NCBI GenBank assembly: GCA_018814405.1
Contig: JAHIZO010000007.1
Location: 124,001-188,000 of the forward strand
Source: Gammaproteobacteria bacterium
Lineage (GTDB): Bacteria; Pseudomonadota; Gammaproteobacteria; Burkholderiales; Gallionellaceae
DNA length: 64,000 nucleotides
Direction: 5' to 3'
The position numbers and the translations under genes were made by a program. Every line of letters starts with the position of its first letter. Positions within the stretch are counted from its first letter, which is position 1. Under the pieces are notes generated by a model. The model did no database searches, was not told the DNA's origin, and worked only from the letters and a program-made list of their open reading frames with translations. This document shows, in pieces, positions 46,307 through 58,613 of this stretch.

Positions 46307-46762
46307 TTATCCGAACAACCTTGCGAACAGACCGCGCTTGCGGTCGACAAAATCCTGCTTCTGCGCAAGATAAGCCTTAACGGATTCAACGTAGTCATTG
46401 TCGTCGCGTTTGATATGGTTGAACAGCCAGGTCACCAACAAGCTATTCAACCCCTTGATCACATCCTCACCCTGTTCCGCGCGCGCCTGAAAATCGGCGA
46501 TGCGCTTGGTGAACAGCTCGTGGACTTTCTTGTGAGAGGTCAGGAAAGGGTACTTGGCTTCTTCCTGCAAGCTCTCCTCAAAACCGAAATGGGAGATGGT
46601 GTAATCGACCAGATCATTGAGCAGCCAGGATATCTCGTCGTTTGACATGCCGTTCGAACGGGCGTCATCCAATTGGTTGATGTATTCCACGATACGCCGG
46701 TGTTGTTGGTCTATGACATCGATACCGACGTTCAGCTGATCCGTCCAGATGAACTTTGCCAT
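46307..46762 (-). CDS. bacteriohemerythrin 2
   Basis: A second hemerythrin of 151 residues, paralogous to its neighbour: both begin with an IWTD(Q/N)LN(V/T)GIDVID pattern. Ligand regions are DQQHRRIVEYI, HFGFEE, SHKKVHELF and WLFNHIKRDDNDY. It has an extra basic C-terminal tail (KQDFVDRKRGLFARLFG). The start is ATG 46762 after AGGAG; the open frame upstream to 46912 is not family sequence. It is upstream of hemerythrin 1 and both are probably on one transcript. Confidence 0.93.
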   Translation of the reverse strand: MAKFIWTDQLNVGIDVIDQQHRRIVEYINQLDDARSNGMSNDEISWLLNDLVDYTISHFGFEESLQEEAKYPFLTSHKKVHELFTKRIADFQARAEQGEDVIKGLNSLLVTWLFNHIKRDDNDYVESVKAYLAQKQDFVDRKRGLFARLFG

Positions 46763-46919
46763 GCATGCTCCTGTGTGCGAGAGGTACTGCAATAAAGTCA
46801 CAATAATAGTAGTGGTATTGGCGTTGTGCAGCAAGCCGTCAATGGCCACTGAGCGACGCACGGCATGTAAAAATCGATGAGCGGCAGCAGGCCCGCAAAA
46901 CGAAGCAAGCAAGGCTGCA

Positions 46920-46928
46920 TGGTAGAAT
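46920..46928 (+). promoter_or_regulatory. extended -10 promoter element of metH
   Basis: TGGTAGAAT is an extended -10 that ends 28 bp before the metH ATG. Nothing resembling a cobalamin or SAH riboswitch was seen in the 193 bp before metH. Confidence 0.4.
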
Positions 46929-46955
46929 CCGCGCTCAATTCAAGAGCCGATTCCC

Positions 46956-50633
<3,678 letters not shown>

Positions 50634-50640
50634 AGGCAAT

Positions 50641-51420
50641 ATGAAACTCAGGCAGTATCAGGTTGATGCATTCACGAGCACATTATTCAGTGGTAACCCA
50701 GCTGCTGTGTGCCCTCTGGATGAATGGCTCGAGGATGCGCTGCTGCAGTCAATTGCCGCAGAAAACAATCTCTCCGAAACCGCATTCTTCGTAAAAGTAA
50801 AAGACGGTTTCGAGTTGCGCTGGTTCACACCCGTGGCGGAAGTGGCGCTATGTGGCCATGCCACCTTGGCGACCGCACATGTGATCTTCGAGCATCTGGG
50901 ATATTCAGAAGCTGCTATCTCATTTCAGACGAAGAGTGGTGAGTTGAGCGTTGAGCGAGCGGGAGGCTTGTTGGAGATGGATTTCCCATCGACCCCTCCT
51001 GTTGCATGCACGGTGCCCAAAGCGCTACTTGTCGGATTAGGGCTTCACTCAGCAGAGGTGTTTGCTGCGGATGATTACTTTGTGGTGCTCGATTCGGAAG
51101 ATTCTGTGCGAGCTATTGCGCCAGATCAAAGCAAATTGGCTGAATTGGATTTGCGTGGTGTTATCGTGACGGCTCGCGGAAAGAATACTGACTTTGTAAG
51201 TCGCTTCTTTGCCCCCAATTTGGGTATTCCAGAAGATCCTGTGACCGGATCTGCGCATTGTGCGCTGACGCCATATTGGGCGAAAAAGCTTGGCAAGAAT
51301 GTCCTCAGCGCTAGACAGATTTCGGCGCGTGGCGGCGATCTTCAGTGTGTACTCAACGGCAATCGGGTAAGGCTGGCTGGCAACGCCGTCACATTTATGC
51401 AAGCTGAAATATATATTTGA
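50641..51420 (+). CDS. PhzF-family isomerase-like protein
   Basis: A 259-residue protein of the PhzF/diaminopimelate-epimerase-like fold. Markers are QVDAFTSTLFSGNPAAVCPL, NNLSETAFFV with the conserved glutamate, LCGHATLATAHV and EDPVTGSAHC. Members isomerise small molecules, but most, including probably this one, are not in phenazine operons and have unknown substrates. It begins 8 bp after metH. Its base composition looks somewhat richer in A/T than metH, which may mean a different history. Confidence 0.9.
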   Translation: MKLRQYQVDAFTSTLFSGNPAAVCPLDEWLEDALLQSIAAENNLSETAFFVKVKDGFELRWFTPVAEVALCGHATLATAHVIFEHLGYSEAAISFQTKSGELSVERAGGLLEMDFPSTPPVACTVPKALLVGLGLHSAEVFAADDYFVVLDSEDSVRAIAPDQSKLAELDLRGVIVTARGKNTDFVSRFFAPNLGIPEDPVTGSAHCALTPYWAKKLGKNVLSARQISARGGDLQCVLNGNRVRLAGNAVTFMQAEIYI

Positions 51421-51441
51421 AACTCAACTTAGGAAATCGCA

Positions 51442-52128
51442 ATGACTGAACTCATCAAAACCGACATCAACCTAGGCGAAGGCGCAGAAGCGCAAGCTGG
51501 ACAAACCGTCATCGTGCATTACACCGGCTGGTTGTTCGACGAGAGCGCAGAGGGCAACAAGGGCACTAAGTTCGACAGCTCACTCGACCGCAATGATCCA
51601 TTCTCGTTCCCACTCGGTGGCGGGCGCGTCATCAAGGGTTGGGACGAAGGCGTGGCAGGTATGAAGGAAGGCGGTCAGCGTACTTTGGTGATCCCGCCGG
51701 AGATGGGTTACGGCCCGCGCGGTGCGGGTGGTGTGATTCCGCCGAATGCGACGCTGGTGTTCGATGTGAAGCTGTTGAAGGTCATCAAGACCGACATGAT
51801 CGACACCAAGGTCGGTGAAGGGGACGAGGCACAGGCGGGACAGAACGTGAGCGTGCATTACACCGGTTGGTTGTTCGACAAGAAGGCGGAAGGCAACAAG
51901 GGCACGAAGTTCGACAGCTCGCTCGACCGCAATGAGCCTTTCGAATTCCCGCTGGGTCAGGGTCATGTGATCCAAGGTTGGGACGAAGGCGTGCAGGGTA
52001 TGAAAGTAGGCGGTCAGCGCACATTGATCATCCCGCCGGAAATGGGTTACGGCCCGCGCGGTGCGGGTGGTGTGATCCCGGGCAATGCAACGCTGGTGTT
52101 TGAAGTTGAATTGCTGGGTGTGAATTAA
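51442..52128 (+). CDS. tandem double-domain FKBP-type peptidyl-prolyl isomerase
   Basis: A 228-residue cytoplasmic protein made of two nearly identical FKBP domains (about 1-112 and 113-228). Each contains [20 protein letters not shown], the FPLG-x-G-x-VI-x-GWDEGV segment and [17 protein letters not shown], including the conserved hydrophobic pocket. The repeat is visible in DNA as well, indicating recent internal duplication or gene conversion. It abuts the next FKBP gene with no gap (TAAATG). Confidence 0.93.
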   Translation: MTELIKTDINLGEGAEAQAGQTVIVHYTGWLFDESAEGNKGTKFDSSLDRNDPFSFPLGGGRVIKGWDEGVAGMKEGGQRTLVIPPEMGYGPRGAGGVIPPNATLVFDVKLLKVIKTDMIDTKVGEGDEAQAGQNVSVHYTGWLFDKKAEGNKGTKFDSSLDRNEPFEFPLGQGHVIQGWDEGVQGMKVGGQRTLIIPPEMGYGPRGAGGVIPGNATLVFEVELLGVN

Positions 52129-52581
52129 ATGAAGCGCTTCACCGTTCTTCCTTTCGTTGCATTGCTCGGTGCGAGCAGCCTGTTGTTCAGTGCTTGTTCG
52201 CAGGCCGAGTTGCCAGCAGCCAAACCGAGCAATGTGACCGAGCTGATGCAGATCGAAGTCAAAGCGGGTGCAGGCGCGCTCGCCAGTGCCGGTCAAACGG
52301 TTTCAGTGCATTACACCGGCTGGTTGTATGACGAGGCTGCACCGGAACACAAAGGCAAGAAGTTCGACAGCTCGCGCGACCGCAACCGGCCGTTCGAATT
52401 TCCGCTCGGTGGCGGTCGTGTCATCAGGGGTTGGGATGTGGGCGTGCAGGGTATGAAAGTGGGCGGATCGCGCACTTTGGTCATCCCGCCCGAGATGGGT
52501 TATGGCGCGCGCGGTGCGGGGGGTGTGATCCCGCCCAACGCGACGCTGGTGTTCGACGTGGAGTTGCTCGCCATCAATTAA
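52129..52581 (+). CDS. FKBP-type peptidyl-prolyl isomerase lipoprotein
   Basis: A 150-residue protein with a lipoprotein signal ([15 protein letters not shown]) followed by a single FKBP domain very like the two in the preceding gene ([39 protein letters not shown]). It should be anchored in the envelope and assist folding of exported proteins. Together the two genes provide cytoplasmic and periplasmic copies of one domain. Confidence 0.92.
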   Translation: MKRFTVLPFVALLGASSLLFSACSQAELPAAKPSNVTELMQIEVKAGAGALASAGQTVSVHYTGWLYDEAAPEHKGKKFDSSRDRNRPFEFPLGGGRVIRGWDVGVQGMKVGGSRTLVIPPEMGYGARGAGGVIPPNATLVFDVELLAIN

Positions 52582-52643
52582 ACATCCCGGACAAACAGGC
52601 GTAACATTCTGGTGTGACGATACGCAAGTAAAAGGAGCGGCAG

Positions 52644-53225
52644 ATGTTCCAGATTCGAGTTCACGGGCGGGGCGGTCAGGGCGTTGTGACGGCGACAGAG
52701 ATGTTGTCGGTCGCGGCGTTCGAGGAAGGTCGCCATGCTCAGGCTTTTCCCAGTTTTGGTTCTGAGCGCACAGGTGCGCCGGTGGTGGCGTTCTGCCGCC
52801 TCGACGACAAAGAGATTCGTCTGCGTGAGCCGATCATGGAGCCGGATGCGCTCATCATCCAGGACCCTACCCTGCTGCACCAGATCGATGTGTTCTCAGG
52901 ACTCAAACCGGACGGTTATGTGCTGCTCAATTCCGCACACAGCTTCGAGCAGATCGGGCTGGGTGAATTGGTGAAACAGCGCGGACATTCCAAGATGTCC
53001 ACCTTGCCCGCGACCGAACTGGGCCTGAAACACGTCGGTCGTCCTATCCCCAACGTGCCGCTCATCGCAGGCTTCGCCGCACTCTCAGGCATGTTCAAAC
53101 TCGAATCCGTGATCAAGGCGATCAACGAGAAGTTCTCTGGCAAAGTGGCCGAGGGCAACATCGCCGCCGCCACGGAAGCCTACGAGCTGGTGAAGCAACA
53201 GATGGAGGATCGCGCCCATGCTTAA
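52644..53225 (+). CDS. porC: 2-oxoacid oxidoreductase gamma subunit
   Basis: Gamma subunit (193 residues) of a TPP-dependent 2-oxoacid:acceptor oxidoreductase. It starts FQIRVHGRGGQGVVTATEMLS and includes AQAFPSFGSERTGAPVVAF, typical of POR/VOR gamma chains that bind CoA in pyruvate oxidoreductases. It overlaps the alpha gene by 8 bp. The AGGAG site AAAAGGAGCGG precedes it. It opens a four-gene operon. The symbol is tentative. Confidence 0.88.
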   Translation: MFQIRVHGRGGQGVVTATEMLSVAAFEEGRHAQAFPSFGSERTGAPVVAFCRLDDKEIRLREPIMEPDALIIQDPTLLHQIDVFSGLKPDGYVLLNSAHSFEQIGLGELVKQRGHSKMSTLPATELGLKHVGRPIPNVPLIAGFAALSGMFKLESVIKAINEKFSGKVAEGNIAAATEAYELVKQQMEDRAHA

Positions 53226-54477
53226 GCAGATAGAAGGCAGCAAAGCCGTCGCCGAAGCCATCGCTTTGTGCCGTCCCGAAGTGATCTGTGCCTATCCGAT
53301 CTCGCCGCAGACGCACATCGTCGAAGCACTGGGCGAGATGGTGAAGTCCGAAGAATTGGCGCCCTGTGAGTTCATCAACGTGGAGAGCGAGTTCGCCGCG
53401 ATGTCGGTGGCCATCGGCTCTTCCGCCGCGGGTGCACGTTCCTACACGGCGACCGCATCGCAAGGTCTGCTGTTCATGGTGGAGGCGGTTTACAACGCAG
53501 CGGGTTTGGGCCTGCCTATCGTGATGACCGTCGCCAACCGCGCTATCGGCGCCCCCATCAACATCTGGAACGACCATTCCGATTCACTCTCGCAGCGCGA
53601 TTCCGGCTGGATGCAGTTGTTCGCCGAGACTAATCAGGAAGCGGTCGATCTGCACATCCAGGCGTTCAAGCTGGCGGAAGAACTCTCCATGCCCATCATG
53701 GTGTGCATGGACGGTTTCATCCTCACCCATGCTTTCGAGCGCGTGGACATTCCGACGCAGGAACAGGTGGATGGTTATCTGCCGCCGTTCGATCCGCGCC
53801 AGTCGCTCGATCCCAAAGAGCCGATCTCCATCGGTGCGATGGTCGGCCCCGAGGCGTTCATGGAAGTGAAGTATCTGGCGCACGCCAAGCAGATGCAGGC
53901 GCTGGAATTGATCCCGCAACTGGCGGCCGAGTTCAAGCAACAATTCGGGCGCGACAGCGGCGGACTGGTGCGCACTTATCGCGCCGATGATGCCGAAACG
54001 ATGATCGTGGCCATGGGTTCGGTGTTGGGTACGGTGAAGGACACGGTGGACGAGCTGCGCGAACAGGGACACAAGATCGGCGTGCTGGGCATCATCAGCT
54101 ATCGCCCCTTCCCGCTGCAGGAAGTGCGCGCCGCGCTGGTGAACTGCAAGCGTTTCGTGGTGCTGGAGAAGAGTCTCGCGGTTGGCATGGGCGGTATCGT
54201 CGCCACCGACGTGCGCATGGCAGTGAGCGGCACCGGTCTGAAAGGCTTCACCGCCATCGCCGGATTGGGCGGACGCAACATCACCAAGGCGTCGCTGCAC
54301 AAGCTGTTCCTCGAAGCGGAGCAGGAGAAGCTGGAGCCGGTCACATTCCTCGACCTTGACTGGGATGTCGTCAACAAGCAACTGGAGCGCGAAAAACAGA
54401 ACCGCCACTCCGGTCCTATCGCCGAGAACATCCTGTACGACAAGGGGATGTCCACTTCTGCTGCGAAATTCGGTTGA
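53218..54477 (+). CDS. porA: 2-oxoacid oxidoreductase alpha subunit
   Basis: Alpha subunit of 419 residues. It begins KQIEGSKAVAEAIALCRPEVICAYPISPQTHI and has ATASQGLLFMVEAVYNAAGLGLPIV, the pyrimidine-binding part for TPP, then a C-terminal transketolase-like domain (MIVAMGSVLGTVKDTVDELR). Pyruvate is the likeliest substrate, but the sequence is also close in layout to phenylglyoxylate and other 2-oxoacid dehydrogenases. It overlaps gamma at the start and precedes beta by 10 bp. The symbol is tentative. Confidence 0.88.
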   Translation: MLKQIEGSKAVAEAIALCRPEVICAYPISPQTHIVEALGEMVKSEELAPCEFINVESEFAAMSVAIGSSAAGARSYTATASQGLLFMVEAVYNAAGLGLPIVMTVANRAIGAPINIWNDHSDSLSQRDSGWMQLFAETNQEAVDLHIQAFKLAEELSMPIMVCMDGFILTHAFERVDIPTQEQVDGYLPPFDPRQSLDPKEPISIGAMVGPEAFMEVKYLAHAKQMQALELIPQLAAEFKQQFGRDSGGLVRTYRADDAETMIVAMGSVLGTVKDTVDELREQGHKIGVLGIISYRPFPLQEVRAALVNCKRFVVLEKSLAVGMGGIVATDVRMAVSGTGLKGFTAIAGLGGRNITKASLHKLFLEAEQEKLEPVTFLDLDWDVVNKQLEREKQNRHSGPIAENILYDKGMSTSAAKFG

Positions 54478-54487
54478 GGAGAACGCA

Positions 54488-55495
54488 ATGAGCTTTCAAC
54501 CCGTGAAGTTCTATCAGACCGGTACCTACACCGTGGGTAACCGCCTGCTTGGGCCGGACGAGCGCAGCGTGCAGTCGGGCGAATTGCGCAGTAACTCCAT
54601 CAACTCCGGTCACCGCGCCTGTCAGGGCTGCGGCGAAGCACTCGGCGCACGCTATGCCATCGACGCTGCGATGGCGGAGAGCAACAACCAGTTGATCGCG
54701 GTGAACGCGACCGGCTGCTTAGAGGTGTTCTCTACACCTTATCCGGAATCGTCCTGGCAACTGCCGTGGATACACTCGCTGTTCGGCAACGCAGCCGCGG
54801 TCGCGACAGGCGTCGCCGCCGCGCTGAAGGTGAAGGGCAAGACTGAAGTTCGCGTCGTCGCGCAGGGCGGCGACGGCGGCACCACCGACATCGGCTTCGG
54901 CTGCCTGTCCGGCATGTTCGAACGCAACGACGATGTGCTCTACATCTGTTACGACAACGAAGCCTATATGAACACCGGCGTGCAGCGTTCCAGTGCCACG
55001 CCGCCCACCGCGCGCACCGCCACCACCATGCCGGTGGGCAAAGAGCCGGGCAATGTATTCGGCCAAGGCAAGAACGTGCCCGAGATCGCCATGGCGCACG
55101 GCATCCCCTATGTAGCGACCGCGACCGTGGCCGACTTGCGCGATCTGGAATACAAGGTGCGCAAGGCGATGAAGATGCACGGTGCACGTTACATCCATAT
55201 CTTCGTGCCCTGCCCGCTGGGTTGGGGCTCAGCCTCGCATGACACCATCAAGCTGGCACGGCTGGCCAAGGAGACGGGCACGTTCCCAGTGTTCGAAGCC
55301 GAGCATGGTGAAGTGACCAGCGTGCTGAAGATCCGTAAAAAGCAGCCCATCGAGGAATATCTCAAACCGCAGAAACGCTTTGCACATCTGTTTGGCAAGC
55401 ATGCGCATCCGGAGATGGTGGAACACCTGCAAGCCATCGCCGACCGCAACATCCGCAAGTACGGTCTGCTCGACGAGGAGAAGGCTCATGGCTAA
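54488..55495 (+). CDS. porB: 2-oxoacid oxidoreductase beta subunit
   Basis: Beta subunit of 335 residues carrying the TPP diphosphate site (GDGGTTDIGFGCLSGMFERN ... DNEAY) and four cysteines for one [4Fe-4S] cluster: HRACQGCGEALG, NATGCLEV and IFVPCPLGWG. The start ATG 54488 follows GAGGAGAAC; an upstream open frame from 54356 overlaps alpha and is not family sequence. The last 8 bp overlap the next gene. The symbol is tentative. Confidence 0.9.
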   Translation: MSFQPVKFYQTGTYTVGNRLLGPDERSVQSGELRSNSINSGHRACQGCGEALGARYAIDAAMAESNNQLIAVNATGCLEVFSTPYPESSWQLPWIHSLFGNAAAVATGVAAALKVKGKTEVRVVAQGGDGGTTDIGFGCLSGMFERNDDVLYICYDNEAYMNTGVQRSSATPPTARTATTMPVGKEPGNVFGQGKNVPEIAMAHGIPYVATATVADLRDLEYKVRKAMKMHGARYIHIFVPCPLGWGSASHDTIKLARLAKETGTFPVFEAEHGEVTSVLKIRKKQPIEEYLKPQKRFAHLFGKHAHPEMVEHLQAIADRNIRKYGLLDEEKAHG

Positions 55496-57113
55496 TAAAC
55501 CTTTCGCCATCACGCTCAAACCGGGCACTTCGCTGGCCAACCTGACCGGATCTTGGCGCTCGGCGCGCCCGGTGTATCTGAACCGTTTGCCGCCCTGCAA
55601 CAACGCCTGTCCGGCTGGCGAGAACATCCAGGGCTGGTTGTTCCACGCCGAATCCGGCGATTACGAACAGGCTTGGCGTGTGCTGGTACGGGACAATCCG
55701 CTGCCGGCCGTGATGGGGCGTGTGTGCTATCACCCGTGCGAGACCTCATGCAATCGTGGTCAGCTCGATGAGGCGGTCGGCATCAATTCGGTGGAACGTT
55801 TCCTCGGTGATGAAGCGAACAAGCGCGGCTGGAAATTCGATGCACCCGCTGCAGCGACCGGCAAGAAGGTGCTGGTGGTCGGCGCAGGCCCGTCGGGACT
55901 TTCTGCTGCCTACCATCTGGCACGCATGGGTCACCAAGTCGAGATACAGGAAGCCGGTCCGCTGGCCGGCGGCATGATGCGTTTCGGCATCCCGAAATAT
56001 CGTCTGCCGCGCGAAGTGCTGGATGCCGAAGTGCAGCGCATCCTCGATCTCGGCGTGACGCTCAAGCTCAACACCAAGGTGGAGCACATCGAACAGAGCA
56101 TGAAGGACGGCGGATTCGATGCAGCTTTCCTCGCGGTCGGTGCGCACATCGGCAAACGCGCCATGATTCCCGCCGGCGACGCGGCGCACATAGTGGATGC
56201 GGTGTCGGTGTTGCGTTCGATGGAAGGCGAAGATAAGCCGATGCTGGGCCGTAAGGTGGTGGTGTACGGTGGTGGCAATACCGCTATCGATGTGGCGCGC
56301 TCAGTGAAACGCATGGGCGGCGAGCCGATCATCGTCTATCGCCGCACGCGCGACCGGGCACCGGCGCATGATTTCGAGATCGAGGAAGCGCTGCAGGAAG
56401 GCGTGCTGATCAAGTGGCTGTCCACCATCAAGCAGGCCGAAGTGGGCGAGATCACAGTGGAGAAGATGGAGCTGGACGAGAAAGGTTTCCCGCAGCCGAC
56501 CGGCGAGTTCGAGAAACTGGAAGCGGACTCGGTGGTGCTGGCGCTGGGGCAGGATGTCGACCTTTCTTTGCTGGAGGGCGTGTCCGGTCTGGAGATCAAG
56601 GACGGCACGGTGCAAGTCGCACCCAATATGATGACAGGCCATGATGGCATCTTCGCTGGTGGTGACATGGTGCCTTCAGAGCGAACGGTGACGGTGGGCG
56701 TGGGCCACGGCAAGAAGGCGGCACGCAACATCGACGCTTGGTTGCGCGACATCACCTACGCGCCGGAGCCGAAGCACGAGATCGCCACCTTCGACAAACT
56801 CAACCCTTGGTACTACTCCGACGCGGACAAGACGGTGCGTCCGATGCTGGACATGATCCGTCGCCAGACCAGCTTCGACGAGGTGCAGGGCGGGCTGGAC
56901 GAGACGAATGCCCTGTTCGAAGCACGTCGCTGTCTGTCCTGCGGCAACTGTTTCGAATGTGACAACTGCTACGGCGTGTGCCCCGACAACGCGGTGATCA
57001 AGCTCGGCCCCGGTAAGGGATTCGAGTTCAATTACGACTACTGCAAGGGGTGTGGCATCTGCGAGGCCGAGTGCCCGTGCGGTTCGATCAAGATGGTGCC
57101 GGAAGATATTTAA
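55488..57113 (+). CDS. GltD-like NAD(P)H flavoprotein fused to a POR delta-type ferredoxin
   Basis: A 541-residue electron-transfer subunit. The N-terminal iron-sulfur domain has CNNACPAGENIQGW and CYHPCETSCNRG; then come FAD and NAD(P)H domains like the glutamate-synthase small subunit (VLVVGAGPSGLSAAYHLARMG, VVVYGGGNTAIDVARS, GIFAGGDMV); the C-terminus is a two-cluster ferredoxin (CLSCGNCFECDNCYGVCP and YCKGCGICEAECPCGSI). It should pass electrons between the alpha-beta-gamma core and NAD(P)H, so the enzyme could work as a pyruvate:NAD(P) oxidoreductase or in reverse. Starts inside the beta stop. Confidence 0.9.
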   Translation: MANKPFAITLKPGTSLANLTGSWRSARPVYLNRLPPCNNACPAGENIQGWLFHAESGDYEQAWRVLVRDNPLPAVMGRVCYHPCETSCNRGQLDEAVGINSVERFLGDEANKRGWKFDAPAAATGKKVLVVGAGPSGLSAAYHLARMGHQVEIQEAGPLAGGMMRFGIPKYRLPREVLDAEVQRILDLGVTLKLNTKVEHIEQSMKDGGFDAAFLAVGAHIGKRAMIPAGDAAHIVDAVSVLRSMEGEDKPMLGRKVVVYGGGNTAIDVARSVKRMGGEPIIVYRRTRDRAPAHDFEIEEALQEGVLIKWLSTIKQAEVGEITVEKMELDEKGFPQPTGEFEKLEADSVVLALGQDVDLSLLEGVSGLEIKDGTVQVAPNMMTGHDGIFAGGDMVPSERTVTVGVGHGKKAARNIDAWLRDITYAPEPKHEIATFDKLNPWYYSDADKTVRPMLDMIRRQTSFDEVQGGLDETNALFEARRCLSCGNCFECDNCYGVCPDNAVIKLGPGKGFEFNYDYCKGCGICEAECPCGSIKMVPEDI

Positions 57114-57140
57114 TTCGCATTTACAATACCCAAACCTTTG

Positions 57141-57247
57141 CACCACAGAGACACTGAGACACAGAGAAGATCAAAACCCAAGCGGCTCTTCAAGATTGAG
57201 AAGTTTTTCGGGTTGGTTTTTCTCTGTGTCTCTGTGTCTCTGTGGTG
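57141..57247. repeat. 28-bp inverted repeat pair, MITE/REP-like
   Basis: Left arm 57141-57168 and right arm 57220-57247 are complements except for one base, around a 51-bp centre. Each arm is built on a CACAGAGA/TCTCTGTG theme. The centre holds further imperfect symmetry (AAAACCCAA against GGGTTGGTTTT). I recall similar CACAGAG-type inverted repeats in many environmental proteobacterial genomes. It lies between the oxidoreductase operon and mpl and may end the first transcript. Confidence 0.75.
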
Positions 57248-57271
57248 AGTTGATTTATTAGGACTCACAAC

Positions 57272-58600
57272 ATGCACATCCACATCCTCGGCATCTGCGG
57301 TACTTTCATGGGCGGCATCGCCGCCATCGCCAAGCAGGCAGGCTACCGCGTCACTGGTTGCGATGCCAACGTCTACCCGCCGATGAGCACCCAGCTCGAA
57401 GCTCAGGGCATAGAACTGATCGAAGGTTTTGGCGTGGGGCAACTCGACCTCAAGCCGGATGTGTTCGTCATCGGCAACGTGGTGTCGCGAGGCAACCCGC
57501 TGATGGAAGAGATTTTGAATCGCGGCCTGCCCTATGTTTCCGGCCCGCAGTGGCTGGCCGACGCCTTGTTGCGTGACAAATGGGTGCTGGGTGTGGCGGG
57601 TACGCACGGTAAGACCAGCACCACTTCTATGCTGGCGTGGATATTGGAATATGCGGGGCTGAATCCCGGCTTCCTGATCGGCGGCGTACCGCAGAACTTT
57701 GGCATCTCGGCACGCATCACCGAGTCGCCGTTCTTTGTGATCGAGGCGGACGAATACGACACTGCCTTCTTCGACAAGCGTTCCAAGTTCGTGCACTACC
57801 ATCCGCGCACCGCGATCCTGAATAATCTGGAATTCGACCACGCCGACATCTTCGCCGACCTGAACGCTATCGAAACGCAGTTCCATCACTTGGTGCGCAC
57901 GGTACCGGGCAACGGCTTGGTGGTGTGCAACGGGCGTGAGGAAGCATTGCAGCGTGTGATCGAACGCGGCTGCTGGACGCCGGAGGAGAAGTTCGGTAGC
58001 GAGGACGGTTGGAATATTGATGACCAGGAGCTGGTGACACTCGATGGTAAGCCGCAAGGTACGTTGCAATGGGAGCTGTTCGGCGAACACAACCGCATGA
58101 ACGCACTCGCGGCATTGGCTGCGGCACGTCATGCCGGTGTGCTGGTGGCGCAAGGGTTGGCGGCTTTGGCAGAATTCAAGAATGTGAAGCGCCGCATGGA
58201 AGTGCGCGGTACGGTGAACGGCATCACGGTGTATGACGATTTCGCACACCACCCTACCGCTATCGACACCACCGTCGCTGGTCTGCGTCGCAAGGTGGGT
58301 GCGGCACGCATCCTGGCTGTGCTGGAGCCGCGTTCCAACACCATGAAGTTGGGTGTGATGAAAGATGCACTGCCCGGCAGTCTGAAAGATGCCGACCTGA
58401 CCTTCTGCTATGCGGGCAATCTGGGTTGGGATGCGCGCGGTGCGCTGGCGCCGATGGGTGATAAGGCAGTGGTGAAAGACGACCTCGATGAACTGGTCGA
58501 GGCTATCGCCGCCGCCGCCCGATCAGGCGATCAGATTCTGGTGATGAGCAACGGCGGTTTCGGCGGGATACACGAGAAGCTGCTGAATCGTTTGGCCTGA
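57272..58600 (+). CDS. mpl: muropeptide ligase Mpl
   Basis: Joins recycled L-Ala-gamma-D-Glu-meso-DAP tripeptide to UDP-MurNAc. The 442-residue Mur-ligase-fold protein opens HILGICGTFMGGIAAIAKQAG, has the ATP site LGVAGTHGKTSTTSML and NLEFDHADIF, and the C-terminal domain VYDDFAHHPTAI. The opening sequence and length separate it from MurC. A likely role in cell-wall recycling fits the ampG-like gene at 24789. Confidence 0.94.
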   Translation: MHIHILGICGTFMGGIAAIAKQAGYRVTGCDANVYPPMSTQLEAQGIELIEGFGVGQLDLKPDVFVIGNVVSRGNPLMEEILNRGLPYVSGPQWLADALLRDKWVLGVAGTHGKTSTTSMLAWILEYAGLNPGFLIGGVPQNFGISARITESPFFVIEADEYDTAFFDKRSKFVHYHPRTAILNNLEFDHADIFADLNAIETQFHHLVRTVPGNGLVVCNGREEALQRVIERGCWTPEEKFGSEDGWNIDDQELVTLDGKPQGTLQWELFGEHNRMNALAALAAARHAGVLVAQGLAALAEFKNVKRRMEVRGTVNGITVYDDFAHHPTAIDTTVAGLRRKVGAARILAVLEPRSNTMKLGVMKDALPGSLKDADLTFCYAGNLGWDARGALAPMGDKAVVKDDLDELVEAIAAAARSGDQILVMSNGGFGGIHEKLLNRLA

Positions 58601-58613
58601 TCAGCTACACGTT

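Noticed and set aside
46763-46955. Cobalamin or SAH riboswitch before metH
   Set aside because: No B12 box or SAH core motif was recognised; only an extended -10 promoter is visible.
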